From contig JACPVI010000034.1 of NCBI GenBank assembly GCA_016191815.1, forward strand, positions 1 through 48,103: a DNA stretch of 48,103 nt. The letters are read 5' to 3'. Positions 22,871 to 32,734 of the stretch are shown here, in pieces. The notes under the pieces are model-generated. The model had not been told where the DNA came from and did not search any database. It was given only the letters and a program-made list of their open reading frames with translations. The stretch's first letter is position 1. Every line of letters starts with the position of its first letter. The stretch is from Myxococcales bacterium. Lineage in GTDB: Bacteria; Myxococcota; Myxococcia; Myxococcales; Myxococcaceae. The position numbers and the translations under genes were made by a program.

Positions 22871-24319
22871 ATGACCAAGCCGGGCATCAACCGCGAGAAG
22901 GTAAGCGGCGAGGCGCTGTTCATCCTCCGCAACCTGAAGGAGAACGGCCGCCTCGGACGCTCCAACAAGCTCGCAGACGTCAAGACCGCGCTCGAGCCGT
23001 CGGTATCGCTCGAGTTTGACAGCTACTTCTTCTTCCTCCGAAAGTTCCACTACATCGCCATGGACCGGGAGGCTCAGCTCAAGCTCACCGATCAAGGCGA
23101 ACGGGTGGTGGAAGGCGAGCACCTGGACAAGTTCACCACCGAGGTGGGCGACTTCTTCGCCGATCAGCTTTCTCCGGGCGAGGACAACACCCAGTCCGGC
23201 CCGCTGGCGGTTGCTGCTCCGCCCCCAATTGCTGGTGTTTCCACCGACATCCTTCTCGACGAGACCGACATGGCCCCCCCTCCTCCCCCTCCTCCGTCAG
23301 CGCCACCCCCTGCCCGCAGCGGCCGCAAGCCCCCCGCGCCGGCGCTCGACGAGCCGTTGGCTCCGCCCCCCGCCCCACAGGTCACCTCCAGGGTCGAGGT
23401 GCCGGACCTCAAGCGCGAGAGCGGCTTCGCCGGCCAGGCCGCGGCCCAGGCCAGCGCCCAGCAGAAGGGCACGGACATCGACCTTCGCTACGTGAAGTTC
23501 GATCCGATCGGCTCGGGCCCGCTGGGCACGGTGTTCAAGGGCCGCCATAACGCCCTGGGCCTCGACATCTGCGTGAAGGAGCTAAAGGACATCTTCGGCT
23601 ACTTCTCGTTCCTCCAGCGCGGCGAGGTGATCAAGCGCCTGAAGAAGGAGCTCTGCGCCCAGGCCCAGGTTCGCCACCCGGCGGTGGTGGCGGTGCTCGA
23701 CCAGAACACCGAGGTCGCCCGGCCCTACTTCGTGATGGAGCTGTTGAGGGGCTCGCTCAGAGAGAAGCTCGACCAGGCGGGTGGAAAGGGAATTCCGGTC
23801 CCGCAGGCGGTCCGCTACTTCCTGCAGATTTGCTACGCCCTCCGCTCGGCGCACGCCCTGGGTCTCACCCACCACAACATCAAGCCGGAGAACGTGCTCT
23901 TCGACGGCTTCGGCAACGCCAAGATTGGCGACTTCGGCCTGGCGCGGGTGATCGAGGTAGACCAGTCCAAGGGAATGCCCCAGGTGTTCGTGGGCACCGG
24001 CGGGATGGGATACATGGCTCCCGAGCTCATCTCGAGGAACAAGGACGTCGGCAACGCCACCGACGTGTATGGGGTGGGAATCCTGCTCTACGAGATGCTG
24101 ACCGGGCAGATCCCCGGCCGGCGCTCGCCGTTGCCCTCGGAGCTCAACAACGAAGTACCCTCGAAGCTGGACCCCATCTTCGACAAGATGACCCAGGATC
24201 GGAAGGATTCCCGCTACCCGGACTTCGACTCGATGCTCGACGACTTCTACGGAGCTTTCTCCGACGGCGAGTACCTGACGAAGAGCGATCTCATCTTGTG
24301 GTCGGAAGCGAAGGGCTAA
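22871..24319 (+). CDS. Winged-helix-like N-terminus plus Ser/Thr pseudokinase
   Basis: The 482-residue product has an N-terminal helix-rich domain (about 1-100) with a winged-helix look, a long Pro-rich linker (about 112-175) and a eukaryote-like kinase domain (about 207-470). The kinase keeps a Gly loop (IGSGPLGTVFKG), the VAIK Lys (K236 in ICVKELKD), a plausible C-helix Glu, DFG (354-356) and APE (MAPEL). The catalytic loop, however, reads HHNIKPEN instead of HRDxKPEN, so the catalytic Asp is replaced by Asn336. It may bind ATP yet lack normal phosphotransfer, and so act as a scaffold or switch. No membrane segment is present. No clear ribosome site precedes ATG 22871. Confidence 0.88.
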   Translation: MTKPGINREKVSGEALFILRNLKENGRLGRSNKLADVKTALEPSVSLEFDSYFFFLRKFHYIAMDREAQLKLTDQGERVVEGEHLDKFTTEVGDFFADQLSPGEDNTQSGPLAVAAPPPIAGVSTDILLDETDMAPPPPPPPSAPPPARSGRKPPAPALDEPLAPPPAPQVTSRVEVPDLKRESGFAGQAAAQASAQQKGTDIDLRYVKFDPIGSGPLGTVFKGRHNALGLDICVKELKDIFGYFSFLQRGEVIKRLKKELCAQAQVRHPAVVAVLDQNTEVARPYFVMELLRGSLREKLDQAGGKGIPVPQAVRYFLQICYALRSAHALGLTHHNIKPENVLFDGFGNAKIGDFGLARVIEVDQSKGMPQVFVGTGGMGYMAPELISRNKDVGNATDVYGVGILLYEMLTGQIPGRRSPLPSELNNEVPSKLDPIFDKMTQDRKDSRYPDFDSMLDDFYGAFSDGEYLTKSDLILWSEAKG

Positions 24320-24320
24320 C

Positions 24321-24468
24321 CAGTCGAGCGTCGAGGGTCGAGTGTCCAGCGCATCCCGTCGAGCGTCCGTCTGGCGCTCGACCGTTCGGGGTCGAGCCTT
24401 GGACGTCGAAGCGCTGGACGGACCCTGGACGGGTGACACGCGACGCTCGACTCTCGACGCTCGACTGG
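24321..24468. repeat. GTCGAG-heptamer intergenic element 4
   Basis: It is bounded by near-perfect inverted ends: CCAGTCGAGCGTCGAG from about 24320 and its reverse complement ending at 24468, extending to about 25 bp with two mismatches. GCTGGACGG is found inside. The element fills the entire gap between two convergent genes and could fold into a long hairpin that stops transcription from both sides. Confidence 0.85.
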
Positions 24469-24470
24469 TT

Positions 24471-25337
24471 TCAGCTCAGTCCTCGCTCCGCCAGCTCTTC
24501 GGCGCTGCTCACGCCCTTCTCCACCAGCAACTCCGCGAGCGCCTTCAGGATCACCGCGCTCTTGTGCTGGTTGGCTCTGAGTGACTCGAGCCGTTTCTGC
24601 TCCTCCGCGGAGAGCCCTCCGGCCGGAGAAGGTCCCAACATCTCGTCGAGGATCGCCGCCGCCTCCGCGATGCCTTTCCCCGAGCCAGCCTTGCTCTCCA
24701 CCGCGGCGGTGATCCTCGGAGCGGCCACCACCGCCGCTTTCTCCGCCTCCACCTCGGCCGCCAGCCCCGGGTGGACCGACTCCAATGAGCGCATCACCGT
24801 CTTCCCGCTCAGATCGGTGATCTTGAACTCCTCCTCGTCAGGTGGCGGCTCGGCCGCACGCGGCGCCTGGGCCGAAGGTCCCCCCAGCAGCTCCGGCTCC
24901 ACGTTGCGGTAGTGCCGCAGAATCGCCCGGCGAATGTCCCCCTCGCCCGACAACACCGGCTGCACCCGCGCCCGCACCTTCCGGCCTACCGCGTCGATCG
25001 TCTCCAGGTCGGTCGGGTTGGCCATCGCCAATACCAGCGTCCGGCCATTGTCCTTGAGCTGCACCGGGAAGATGCCCTTCTCCTCCGCGAACGACAGCTC
25101 CACCTTCGAAAGCGCCGCCGGGTCCTTCTGCACCGTCCCCAGTTGCACCGCCTGCATCCCCAGGGCGTCCCCGATCGCCTTGGTGACCGCGTCCTCCTTG
25201 GCGAAGCGCATCTCCACCACGATCTTCGCGATCCGCCCACCCCACTGCGCCTGCTGGGAAGACGCCGATCGGAGCTGCAAGTCGTCGATCACCTCCGCCT
25301 TCACCAGGATCTCGGCGATTCGGTCGCGAGCAGCCAT
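24471..25337 (-). CDS. MshEN/GspE N-terminal-domain protein without ATPase
   Basis: The first 150 or so residues resemble the N-terminal domain of PilB/GspE type ATPases (MshEN), for example DAVTKAIGDALGMQAVQLGTVQKDPAALSKVELSFAEEKGIFPVQLK and LAMANPTDLETIDAV. In several proteins this domain binds cyclic di-GMP. Here the usual RLGxxL motif is altered (RIAEIL), so ligand binding is uncertain. No Walker motifs or ATPase domain follow; the remainder is an Ala/Glu-rich, low-complexity stretch and a helical tail. ATG 25337 was chosen because it begins the domain. It ends facing the pseudokinase gene. The protein could be a regulator of a pilus or secretion ATPase. Confidence 0.75.
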   Translation of the reverse strand: MAARDRIAEILVKAEVIDDLQLRSASSQQAQWGGRIAKIVVEMRFAKEDAVTKAIGDALGMQAVQLGTVQKDPAALSKVELSFAEEKGIFPVQLKDNGRTLVLAMANPTDLETIDAVGRKVRARVQPVLSGEGDIRRAILRHYRNVEPELLGGPSAQAPRAAEPPPDEEEFKITDLSGKTVMRSLESVHPGLAAEVEAEKAAVVAAPRITAAVESKAGSGKGIAEAAAILDEMLGPSPAGGLSAEEQKRLESLRANQHKSAVILKALAELLVEKGVSSAEELAERGLS

Positions 25338-25458
25338 CGCCCCCAGCTTACCGCCATAGCCCTGACCGCAATGAATTCTCCACCGCGCCGCCCGACCCCG
25401 ACCGCCAGTGCTACCATCCGGCCAGGGCGGGGCCCGGCCGCTCTCTTGGAGCTCAGCC

Positions 25459-27015
25459 ATGAAACGCGGTCTGCACTGGCTTGCCCCACTGGCCGCCACC
25501 ACGCTCGTCGCCTCCTGCGACTGCGGCGGCTTTCGGCCGGTCACCGACTGCGGCCAGGATAGCTGCGCCGCGTGCGCCGATGGCTGCGCCGCCCGCAACG
25601 GCTGCGTCGATGGGGAGTGGAAGTGCCACTGCGACTGCGGCGCGGACGCCGGCACCGGCGGAGGCGCAGGAGGAGGGGCCGGGGGCGGCGCGGGAGGCGG
25701 AGCTGGAGGCGGCGGCGGAAGCGACGACGCCGGAGCGGACGCCGGGCCGACCCAGGATGCGGGAGTCGACGCAGGCGTCACCCCGAGCAACATCTGCCGC
25801 GACCTGGCCGTGAAGAAGTGCGACTACGCCATCCGCTGCCGCACCGACCAGAACGAGAACCAGGGCCGCAACAACGACTCGGTGGCCGCCAGCGAGCGCG
25901 CCAAGTGCGTCGCCCGAGAGGCGGCCGACCCGGGCTGCACCATCGCCGCCGAAGGCTGGCGCACCGGAAGGGCCACCGTCGACACCGCCGCCTACTTCGC
26001 CTGCATCGACGCCTCCTACCCCGCCTCCGGCTGCGCCCGGGACCTGAACCAGGTGATCAAGCTTTGCGCCCGTTTCCCCTTCATCAAACCGGCCACCTTG
26101 CCCGGAGGCCTCTGCACCGGGGACCTCGAGTGCGCCGCCGGCTTCTGTCTAATCACCGACGGCGGCACCTGCGGGACCTGCCAGCGGCACCTCAACGCCG
26201 GCGGCGGCACCGCCCGCTGCACCCGGGATTCGCAGTGCGACCCTTCGCGCTCCTACTGCCTGGGCAGCGACGGCAACAACCCCACCGCCCTCGGATGCCA
26301 GCCGTTCAAGGGCCTCGGGGCCGCCTGCGGCCAGACCGGAACCGAGCTGCTCCAGCAAGAGGAGTGCGGACCGGGCAAGGTCTGCACCGGCTCCCTCCTC
26401 GGCGGGTTCCAATGCGCAGTGGGAAAGCTGGAGGGCGCCTCCTGCGCGATGAACCGTTTCGAGTGCTTCCGCTCGGGGCGCGGGCTCATCGAGCTGGCCT
26501 GCGCTCCGACCGGCGCCGGAGCCGCTTGCGTCAAGCTGTTCAACTCTGCTCCCGGCGGCCAGTGTGCCACCAGCGAGTACGCCAACCTCCCGGCAGGCGC
26601 CATCCGCGCGCCGTTCTGCCTGGAGACGGAATACTGCTCCGGCAACGGTTGCCAGCCGAGAAAGCCCGCCGATGCGGGCTGCTTCGGAACCGACGAATGC
26701 GCCTTCGGCTCCCGCTGCGCTGGCGGAGCGCTCGGCGGCTCGCGCTGCGTCCCTTACGGCAGCACCGGGGCGGGTTGCACCGGCAGCGCGCAGTGCCAAA
26801 ACCTCCTCGACTGCCCGGGCGGCTCCTGCGTCCCCGCATTCTCCAACCTGGGCGGAAGCTGCGGGGCCAACCTCTCCTGCGCGGAGGGCTATTGCGAGTC
26901 CGACGGCGGCTGCGCCGCGCTCAAGGCCGACGGCCAGCCCTGCACCTCGAACGCCCAGTGCCACAGTTACGTCTGCTCCGCCACCTGCGCCGACGCCTGC
27001 TGGGACGTGCCCTGA
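25459..27015 (+). CDS. Cys-rich lipoprotein with Gly/Ala-rich linker
   Basis: The 518-residue product has a signal peptide with lipobox LVASC, a Cys-rich stretch, and a Gly-rich linker of GGGAGGGAGGGAGG type. It then has Asp-Ala-Gly motifs (DAGADAGP, DAGVDAG) and a large Cys-rich region with motifs such as CTGDLECAAGFC, CGPGKVC and CTGSAQC. Layout matches the protein at 4392 (signal, Cys, Gly linker, DAG, Cys) but the C-terminal halves differ. ATG 25459 follows GGAG and starts the signal peptide. Function unknown; it is expected to be anchored in a membrane and rich in disulfides. Confidence 0.87.
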   Translation: MKRGLHWLAPLAATTLVASCDCGGFRPVTDCGQDSCAACADGCAARNGCVDGEWKCHCDCGADAGTGGGAGGGAGGGAGGGAGGGGGSDDAGADAGPTQDAGVDAGVTPSNICRDLAVKKCDYAIRCRTDQNENQGRNNDSVAASERAKCVAREAADPGCTIAAEGWRTGRATVDTAAYFACIDASYPASGCARDLNQVIKLCARFPFIKPATLPGGLCTGDLECAAGFCLITDGGTCGTCQRHLNAGGGTARCTRDSQCDPSRSYCLGSDGNNPTALGCQPFKGLGAACGQTGTELLQQEECGPGKVCTGSLLGGFQCAVGKLEGASCAMNRFECFRSGRGLIELACAPTGAGAACVKLFNSAPGGQCATSEYANLPAGAIRAPFCLETEYCSGNGCQPRKPADAGCFGTDECAFGSRCAGGALGGSRCVPYGSTGAGCTGSAQCQNLLDCPGGSCVPAFSNLGGSCGANLSCAEGYCESDGGCAALKADGQPCTSNAQCHSYVCSATCADACWDVP

Positions 27016-27032
27016 TGGTGCGGCGAAATCCG

Positions 27033-27614
27033 CTACTTCCTCGCCGCGGCGAGGGCCACCGGCACCTTGAAGAAGTCGATCACCCGCTGGGCTTCCACCG
27101 GCTTCGGCAAGCAGGCGATCGCCCCCGCCTTGATGGAAGCGTCCACCTGCTCGGGGCTGTGCCGCCCTGCCATGGTCAACACCCGGACCCCCTCGAGCTG
27201 CTTGCGCGCCTTCACCCTTCGGACCACCTCCAGCCCGTCCAGCTCCGGCATGGTGAGGTCGATCAATAGCCCGTGGGGACGAAGCTCCGAGACCAGCAGG
27301 ATGGCCTCGATGGCGCTGGTGGTGGTGACCAACTCCACCTCGTTGGCGAACGGCCTGAACGCCCGCTTGATGGCTTCCAGGGCCGGCTTCTCGTCATCCA
27401 CCACCACCAGCCGCACCACCCCGCTCCCCAGTTCGTCCGGCACCGGCATCTGGTGGGCGACCAGGAAAGTCCTCAGATCGCTCTGCCTCACCCGCCGATG
27501 GCCCCCGGGAGTCCGAAACGCCAGCATGATGCCCCGGTCAATCCACTTGCTCACCGTCGATGGGTCTACCTGCAAAAGCCTGCTGATGTCGTGCGTGGTG
27601 TAGAGGCGATCCAT
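27033..27614 (-). CDS. N-terminal HTH plus C-terminal receiver protein
   Basis: The 193-residue protein begins with an excisionase/MerR-like helix-turn-helix (TTHDISRLLQVDPSTVSKWIDRGIMLAFRTPGGHRRV) and ends with a receiver domain. Acidic pair in VVVDDEKP, phospho-Asp in LLIDLTMPELDG, Thr in VLTMAGRH and Lys in CLPKPVEA are all present. The order is the reverse of most response regulators, whose DNA-binding domain is C-terminal. The ATG at 27614 has GGAG at a good distance. It lies 50 bp downstream of kdsC on the same strand and may be co-transcribed with the Kdo genes. It is likely a DNA-binding regulator controlled by phosphorylation; targets unknown. Confidence 0.92.
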   Translation of the reverse strand: MDRLYTTHDISRLLQVDPSTVSKWIDRGIMLAFRTPGGHRRVRQSDLRTFLVAHQMPVPDELGSGVVRLVVVDDEKPALEAIKRAFRPFANEVELVTTTSAIEAILLVSELRPHGLLIDLTMPELDGLEVVRRVKARKQLEGVRVLTMAGRHSPEQVDASIKAGAIACLPKPVEAQRVIDFFKVPVALAAARK

Positions 27615-27664
27615 GGCGCTCCGGCGTCGTTTTGTTCAGTTTCTCTGTAAAAGCACAGCCAGCG

Positions 27665-28234
27665 TCAAGGAGATACTTTTCCGGAGCGCATCAGCTCCAG
27701 GGCTTTGGGCCAGCGGCCGGAGGCCTTGAGAATCAGCTCGATCAGCTCGCGCGCGGCTCCATGGCCGCCGGGCAGCCGGGCGATGAAGAGGGCCTCCTGG
27801 CGGACCTCCAGCGCCGCGTCTGCGGGGCACGCCGGCAAGCCGGCGAGGGCCATTGGAGAGAGGTCATTGACGTCGTCGCCCATGTAGGCACAGGCCTGGG
27901 GTCTGACCGAAAGCTCGGCGAGGAGCCTTTCGAGGCCGGCCCGCTTGTCCTTGTGCCCCTGCATCACCTTGGCGAGCCCCAGCTCCCTGGCGCGCACCTC
28001 GACCGCCCTACTCTTGCGGGCGGTGAGCACCGCCACCTTGAGCCCGGTGAGCCTCGCCAATACCGCCCCGTGCCCGTCGCGGACGTCGAAGCGCTTGAGG
28101 GCCTCGCCCCTGGGCCCGTAGTACAGGCTGCCGTCGGTGAGCACCCCGTCCACGTCGAGCACCACCAGCTCCACCGACCTGGCGAGCGAAAGCAGCTCGT
28201 CCCCGCCGGGTTTTCTGAGGCCCCGGGGCTCCAC
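27665..28234 (-). CDS. kdsC: Kdo-8-phosphate phosphatase
   Basis: KdsC removes the phosphate from Kdo-8-phosphate, the third step of Kdo synthesis. The 189-residue HAD-family protein has the motif LDVDGVLTDGSLYYGPRGE with the nucleophile and acid/base Asp, FDVRDGHG, LTARKS (motif II) and YMGDDVNDL (motif IV). Length is close to the usual 170-190. GTG 28234 is separated by one base from the kdsA stop, which supports coupling. Confidence 0.94.
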   Translation of the reverse strand: MEPRGLRKPGGDELLSLARSVELVVLDVDGVLTDGSLYYGPRGEALKRFDVRDGHGAVLARLTGLKVAVLTARKSRAVEVRARELGLAKVMQGHKDKRAGLERLLAELSVRPQACAYMGDDVNDLSPMALAGLPACPADAALEVRQEALFIARLPGGHGAARELIELILKASGRWPKALELMRSGKVSP

Positions 28235-28235
28235 C

Positions 28236-29054
28236 TCAGCCCGCCTGCCCGAGGGCGCGCCGCACCGCCAGCACCTCGCGGAGCAAGCTCGCGAAGGCCT
28301 CGAAGGTGAGCGAGCAGGGACCGTCGCAGAGCGCCTTCTCCGGCTCCTCGTGGATCTCCGCGAAGAGGGCGTCGATTCCGGCCGCCGCCGCCGCCCGCGC
28401 CAAATGAGCGATGAGCTTCCGCTCGCCGGCGGTCTCCCCCTCTCCCGCCGAGGGGAGCTGCACCGAGTGGGTGGCGTCGAAGCACACCGAAAGCCCCGCC
28501 TCCCGCATCCACACCAGCCCGCGCATGTCCACCACCAGGTCGTGGTAGCCGAACGAGGAGCCCCGCTCGGTGACGAGCACGTTGCGATTGCCTTGGTCGA
28601 AGGCCTTCTGGGCCTGCTGCGCCATGTCCTTTGGGGCGACGAACTGGCCCTTCTTGAGGTTCACGCCCCTCCCGGTGCGGGCCACCGCGGCGATGAGGTC
28701 GGTCTGCCGGCAGAGGAAGGCCGGAACCTGGAGCACCTCGGCCACCTCCGCCGCCTTCTCCGCCTGCCAAGGCTCGTGCACGTCGGTGAGGAGCGGCACT
28801 CCCACCTCCCGCTTGAGCCGCCGGAATATCCGCAAGCCCTCGGAAAGGCCCGGCCCGCGGAAGGACTTGCCGCTGGTGCGGTTGGCCTTGTCGAAGCTGG
28901 CCTTGAAGGCGAAGGCCACCCCGAGCTTCTCGCACACCTCCCGCACCCTGCTGGCGTGGCGGAGCACCATCTCCTCTGACTCGATGACGTCGGGCCCGGC
29001 GATGATGAACAGGGGCTGGCCTTCGCCCACCTTCTGGCCGCACAGCTCTATCAA
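28236..29054 (-). CDS. kdsA: Kdo-8-phosphate synthase
   Basis: KdsA condenses arabinose-5-phosphate with phosphoenolpyruvate. The 272-residue product shows IAGPDVIES, FKASFDKANRTS, LTDVHEP, PAFLCRQTDL, LKKGQFVAP, TERGSSFGY and CFDATHSVQLP, a complete set of family motifs. The start is TTG 29054, which gives the usual N-terminus, since no ATG lies near. It lies between pyrG and kdsC on the same strand. Confidence 0.96.
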   Translation of the reverse strand: MIELCGQKVGEGQPLFIIAGPDVIESEEMVLRHASRVREVCEKLGVAFAFKASFDKANRTSGKSFRGPGLSEGLRIFRRLKREVGVPLLTDVHEPWQAEKAAEVAEVLQVPAFLCRQTDLIAAVARTGRGVNLKKGQFVAPKDMAQQAQKAFDQGNRNVLVTERGSSFGYHDLVVDMRGLVWMREAGLSVCFDATHSVQLPSAGEGETAGERKLIAHLARAAAAAGIDALFAEIHEEPEKALCDGPCSLTFEAFASLLREVLAVRRALGQAG

Positions 29055-29142
29055 GGTGGGCGCACACTACGAGCTTCCGCCGCGGGCCGGAAGCGCTCAC
29101 CACGCCGGCCCTCGAAGAGTAGGGCGCAACACTCCGCGACCG

Positions 29143-30813
<1,671 letters not shown>

Positions 30814-30827
30814 CTAGAACGCTGTCC

Positions 30828-31670
30828 ATGCGGACCCGCCCGTTGGGAAGGACCGGCTTCGAGCTGCCGCTCGTGGGCCAGGGAACCTGGAATCTGGAGC
30901 TGGCCGATCGGCGCGGGGCGCTGGCTGCGCTCCGAGCCGGGCTGGACCAGGGGATGAGCCACATCGACACGGCCGAGATGTACGGTGGCGGTATGGCGGA
31001 GGAGCTGGTCGGCGAAGCTTTGGCGGCTCGCCGAGGCGAGGCGTTCATCGCTTCGAAGGTGTTGCCGTCGAACGCCAGCTTCGAGGGCACCTTGTCGGCG
31101 TGCGAGCGGAGTCTGAGGAGGCTTCGCACCGACCGGCTCGACCTCTACCTGCTGCACTGGCGGGGGCCGCACCCGCTCGAGGAGACGTTTGCGGCGTTCG
31201 AGAAGCTGCTCCAGCAAGGGAAGGTGCGGTCGTGGGGGGTGTCGAACTTCGACGTGGCCGACCTGGAGGAGGCGCTGAAGAGTGCGGGCGAAGGAAAGCT
31301 CGCTTGCAACCAGGTCCTCTATCACTTGAAGGAGCGGGCGATCGAGGAGCGGCTGGTACCGTTTTGCGAGCGGCACCGAATCACGGTGGTGGCGTACAGC
31401 CCGTTCGGCTCGGGGGATTTCCCGCTGGCGAGGGGGGCTGGGGGCAGCGTGTTGGCGGAGGTCGCCGCGGCGAACCGCGCCACTCCCCGCCAAGTTGCGC
31501 TCGCCTTCCTCCTCAGGCTGAAGGGGGTGGTGGCCATCCCCAAGCACTCGACCGTGCCGCACGCGGTGGAGAATGCGGGCGCCGCGCAGCTGGAGCTCTC
31601 CGAACGGGACATCGCTCGCCTCGACCAGGCATTCCCGATGCGGTCGAGGAAGGGGCTGCCGGTGGTTTGA
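30828..31670 (+). CDS. Aldo/keto reductase
   Basis: The 280-residue NAD(P)H-dependent oxidoreductase of the AKR superfamily has the catalytic Asp and Tyr in HIDTAEMYGGG, Lys in FIASKV and His in LLHWRGPHP. The later parts have WGVSNFDV, CNQVLYHL, VVAYSPFG and the cofactor-binding end VVAIPKHST. The substrate cannot be told. ATG 30828 begins at MRTRPLGRTGFELP, the standard family start; the frame is open further upstream. It converges on kdsB. Confidence 0.93.
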   Translation: MRTRPLGRTGFELPLVGQGTWNLELADRRGALAALRAGLDQGMSHIDTAEMYGGGMAEELVGEALAARRGEAFIASKVLPSNASFEGTLSACERSLRRLRTDRLDLYLLHWRGPHPLEETFAAFEKLLQQGKVRSWGVSNFDVADLEEALKSAGEGKLACNQVLYHLKERAIEERLVPFCERHRITVVAYSPFGSGDFPLARGAGGSVLAEVAAANRATPRQVALAFLLRLKGVVAIPKHSTVPHAVENAGAAQLELSERDIARLDQAFPMRSRKGLPVV

Positions 31671-31678
31671 AACCTCGA

Positions 31679-32629
31679 CTAGTTTCTCTTCATCGCCTCG
31701 ACGAGCTTCTCCACCGCGGGGAGATCTCCCGGCACATCCACCGCGGCGCTCCTGTGCGAGGTCGGCCGGCAGGCGATGCGTACGCCGTGCTCCAGCGCCC
31801 GAAGCTGCTCCAGCCCCTCGATTCTCTCCAGCGGGCTCGGTGGCAGCGAGGCCACCGTGAGCAGGGTCGCCCAGCGGTAGCCGTAGATGCCCACGTGCGC
31901 CCATCGCGCCACCGGCGAACGCGCCTCCCGCGCATGGGGGAGATCTGCCCGCGAGAAGTACAGCGCATGGCCGTCTTCTCCCACCACCGCCTTCACCACG
32001 TTCGGGTTGGCCCGCTCGCCTTCGTCCAGCGGACGCACCAAGGTCGCCATCTCTACCTTGGGATCCTCGAAGGCCCCCGCCAGGGTGCGCAGCGCCTCGG
32101 GGTGGATGGCGGGCTCGTCTCCTTGCACGTTGATGAACACCATCTGGTCCGGCGTCCTCGCCAAAGGCACGTCGCGGCCATGCGGCAGCCAGCGCTCCAT
32201 CGAGCGGGCAACCTCCGCCACCCGGTCGGTCCCGCTCTCACAAGTGCCCGAGGTGAGCTGGGCGTGGCCGCCGAACGCCTCCACCGCCGAGGCCACCCGC
32301 GGATCGTCGGTCGCCACCAAGACCTGGGAGAAGGCGCCGCTCTCCACGCAACGCTCGTGCACGTGCTGGATCATCGGCTTGCCGCACAGCTGCGCCAGCG
32401 GCTTTCCCGGAAACCGCGTCGAGGCATACCGCGCCGGAATCACTGCCACCGGCCGCTCGGCCACCCGAGCGCTCGCCTCCTTGGGGTGGGCGTGGCCGGA
32501 AAGGTCCTTGGCCACCGCCACGCACTCGTCGCACAAGAGCCCATCAGGCCCCGGCACCAGACGGCGAAGGTGCTCCGGCCCCCTGCCGCAGACCGAGCAG
32601 CGAAGGCGCCCATCGTCAGCCTCGTACAC
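31679..32629 (-). CDS. kdsB: CMP-Kdo synthetase with N-terminal ClpX-type zinc finger
   Basis: KdsB activates Kdo with CTP to CMP-Kdo. The enzyme part starts near residue 58 with VAVIPARYASTRFPGKPL and includes VATDDPRV, SGTDRVAEVA, FINVQGDEP and RWAHVGIYGYR. The first 56 residues are unusual: CSVC (11-14), an 18-residue gap and CDEC (33-36), with LRRLVPGP between, match the C4 zinc-binding domain of ClpX in spacing and sequence. The GTG at 32629 has AAGGAGGT five bases upstream, the strongest ribosome site in the region, so the zinc finger is translated. Total 316 residues against about 250 for the usual KdsB. Confidence 0.95.
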   Translation of the reverse strand: MYEADDGRLRCSVCGRGPEHLRRLVPGPDGLLCDECVAVAKDLSGHAHPKEASARVAERPVAVIPARYASTRFPGKPLAQLCGKPMIQHVHERCVESGAFSQVLVATDDPRVASAVEAFGGHAQLTSGTCESGTDRVAEVARSMERWLPHGRDVPLARTPDQMVFINVQGDEPAIHPEALRTLAGAFEDPKVEMATLVRPLDEGERANPNVVKAVVGEDGHALYFSRADLPHAREARSPVARWAHVGIYGYRWATLLTVASLPPSPLERIEGLEQLRALEHGVRIACRPTSHRSAAVDVPGDLPAVEKLVEAMKRN

Positions 32630-32734
32630 CGGGACCTCCTTGAGCGGAACGTGCGCGTCGAGCTTCCCCTTATACTCCGTCCGCCCCGCAGCGCGCTGGC
32701 TCCTCTGCTCCCCGGTGGCTAGCTTCCGAGCTCA

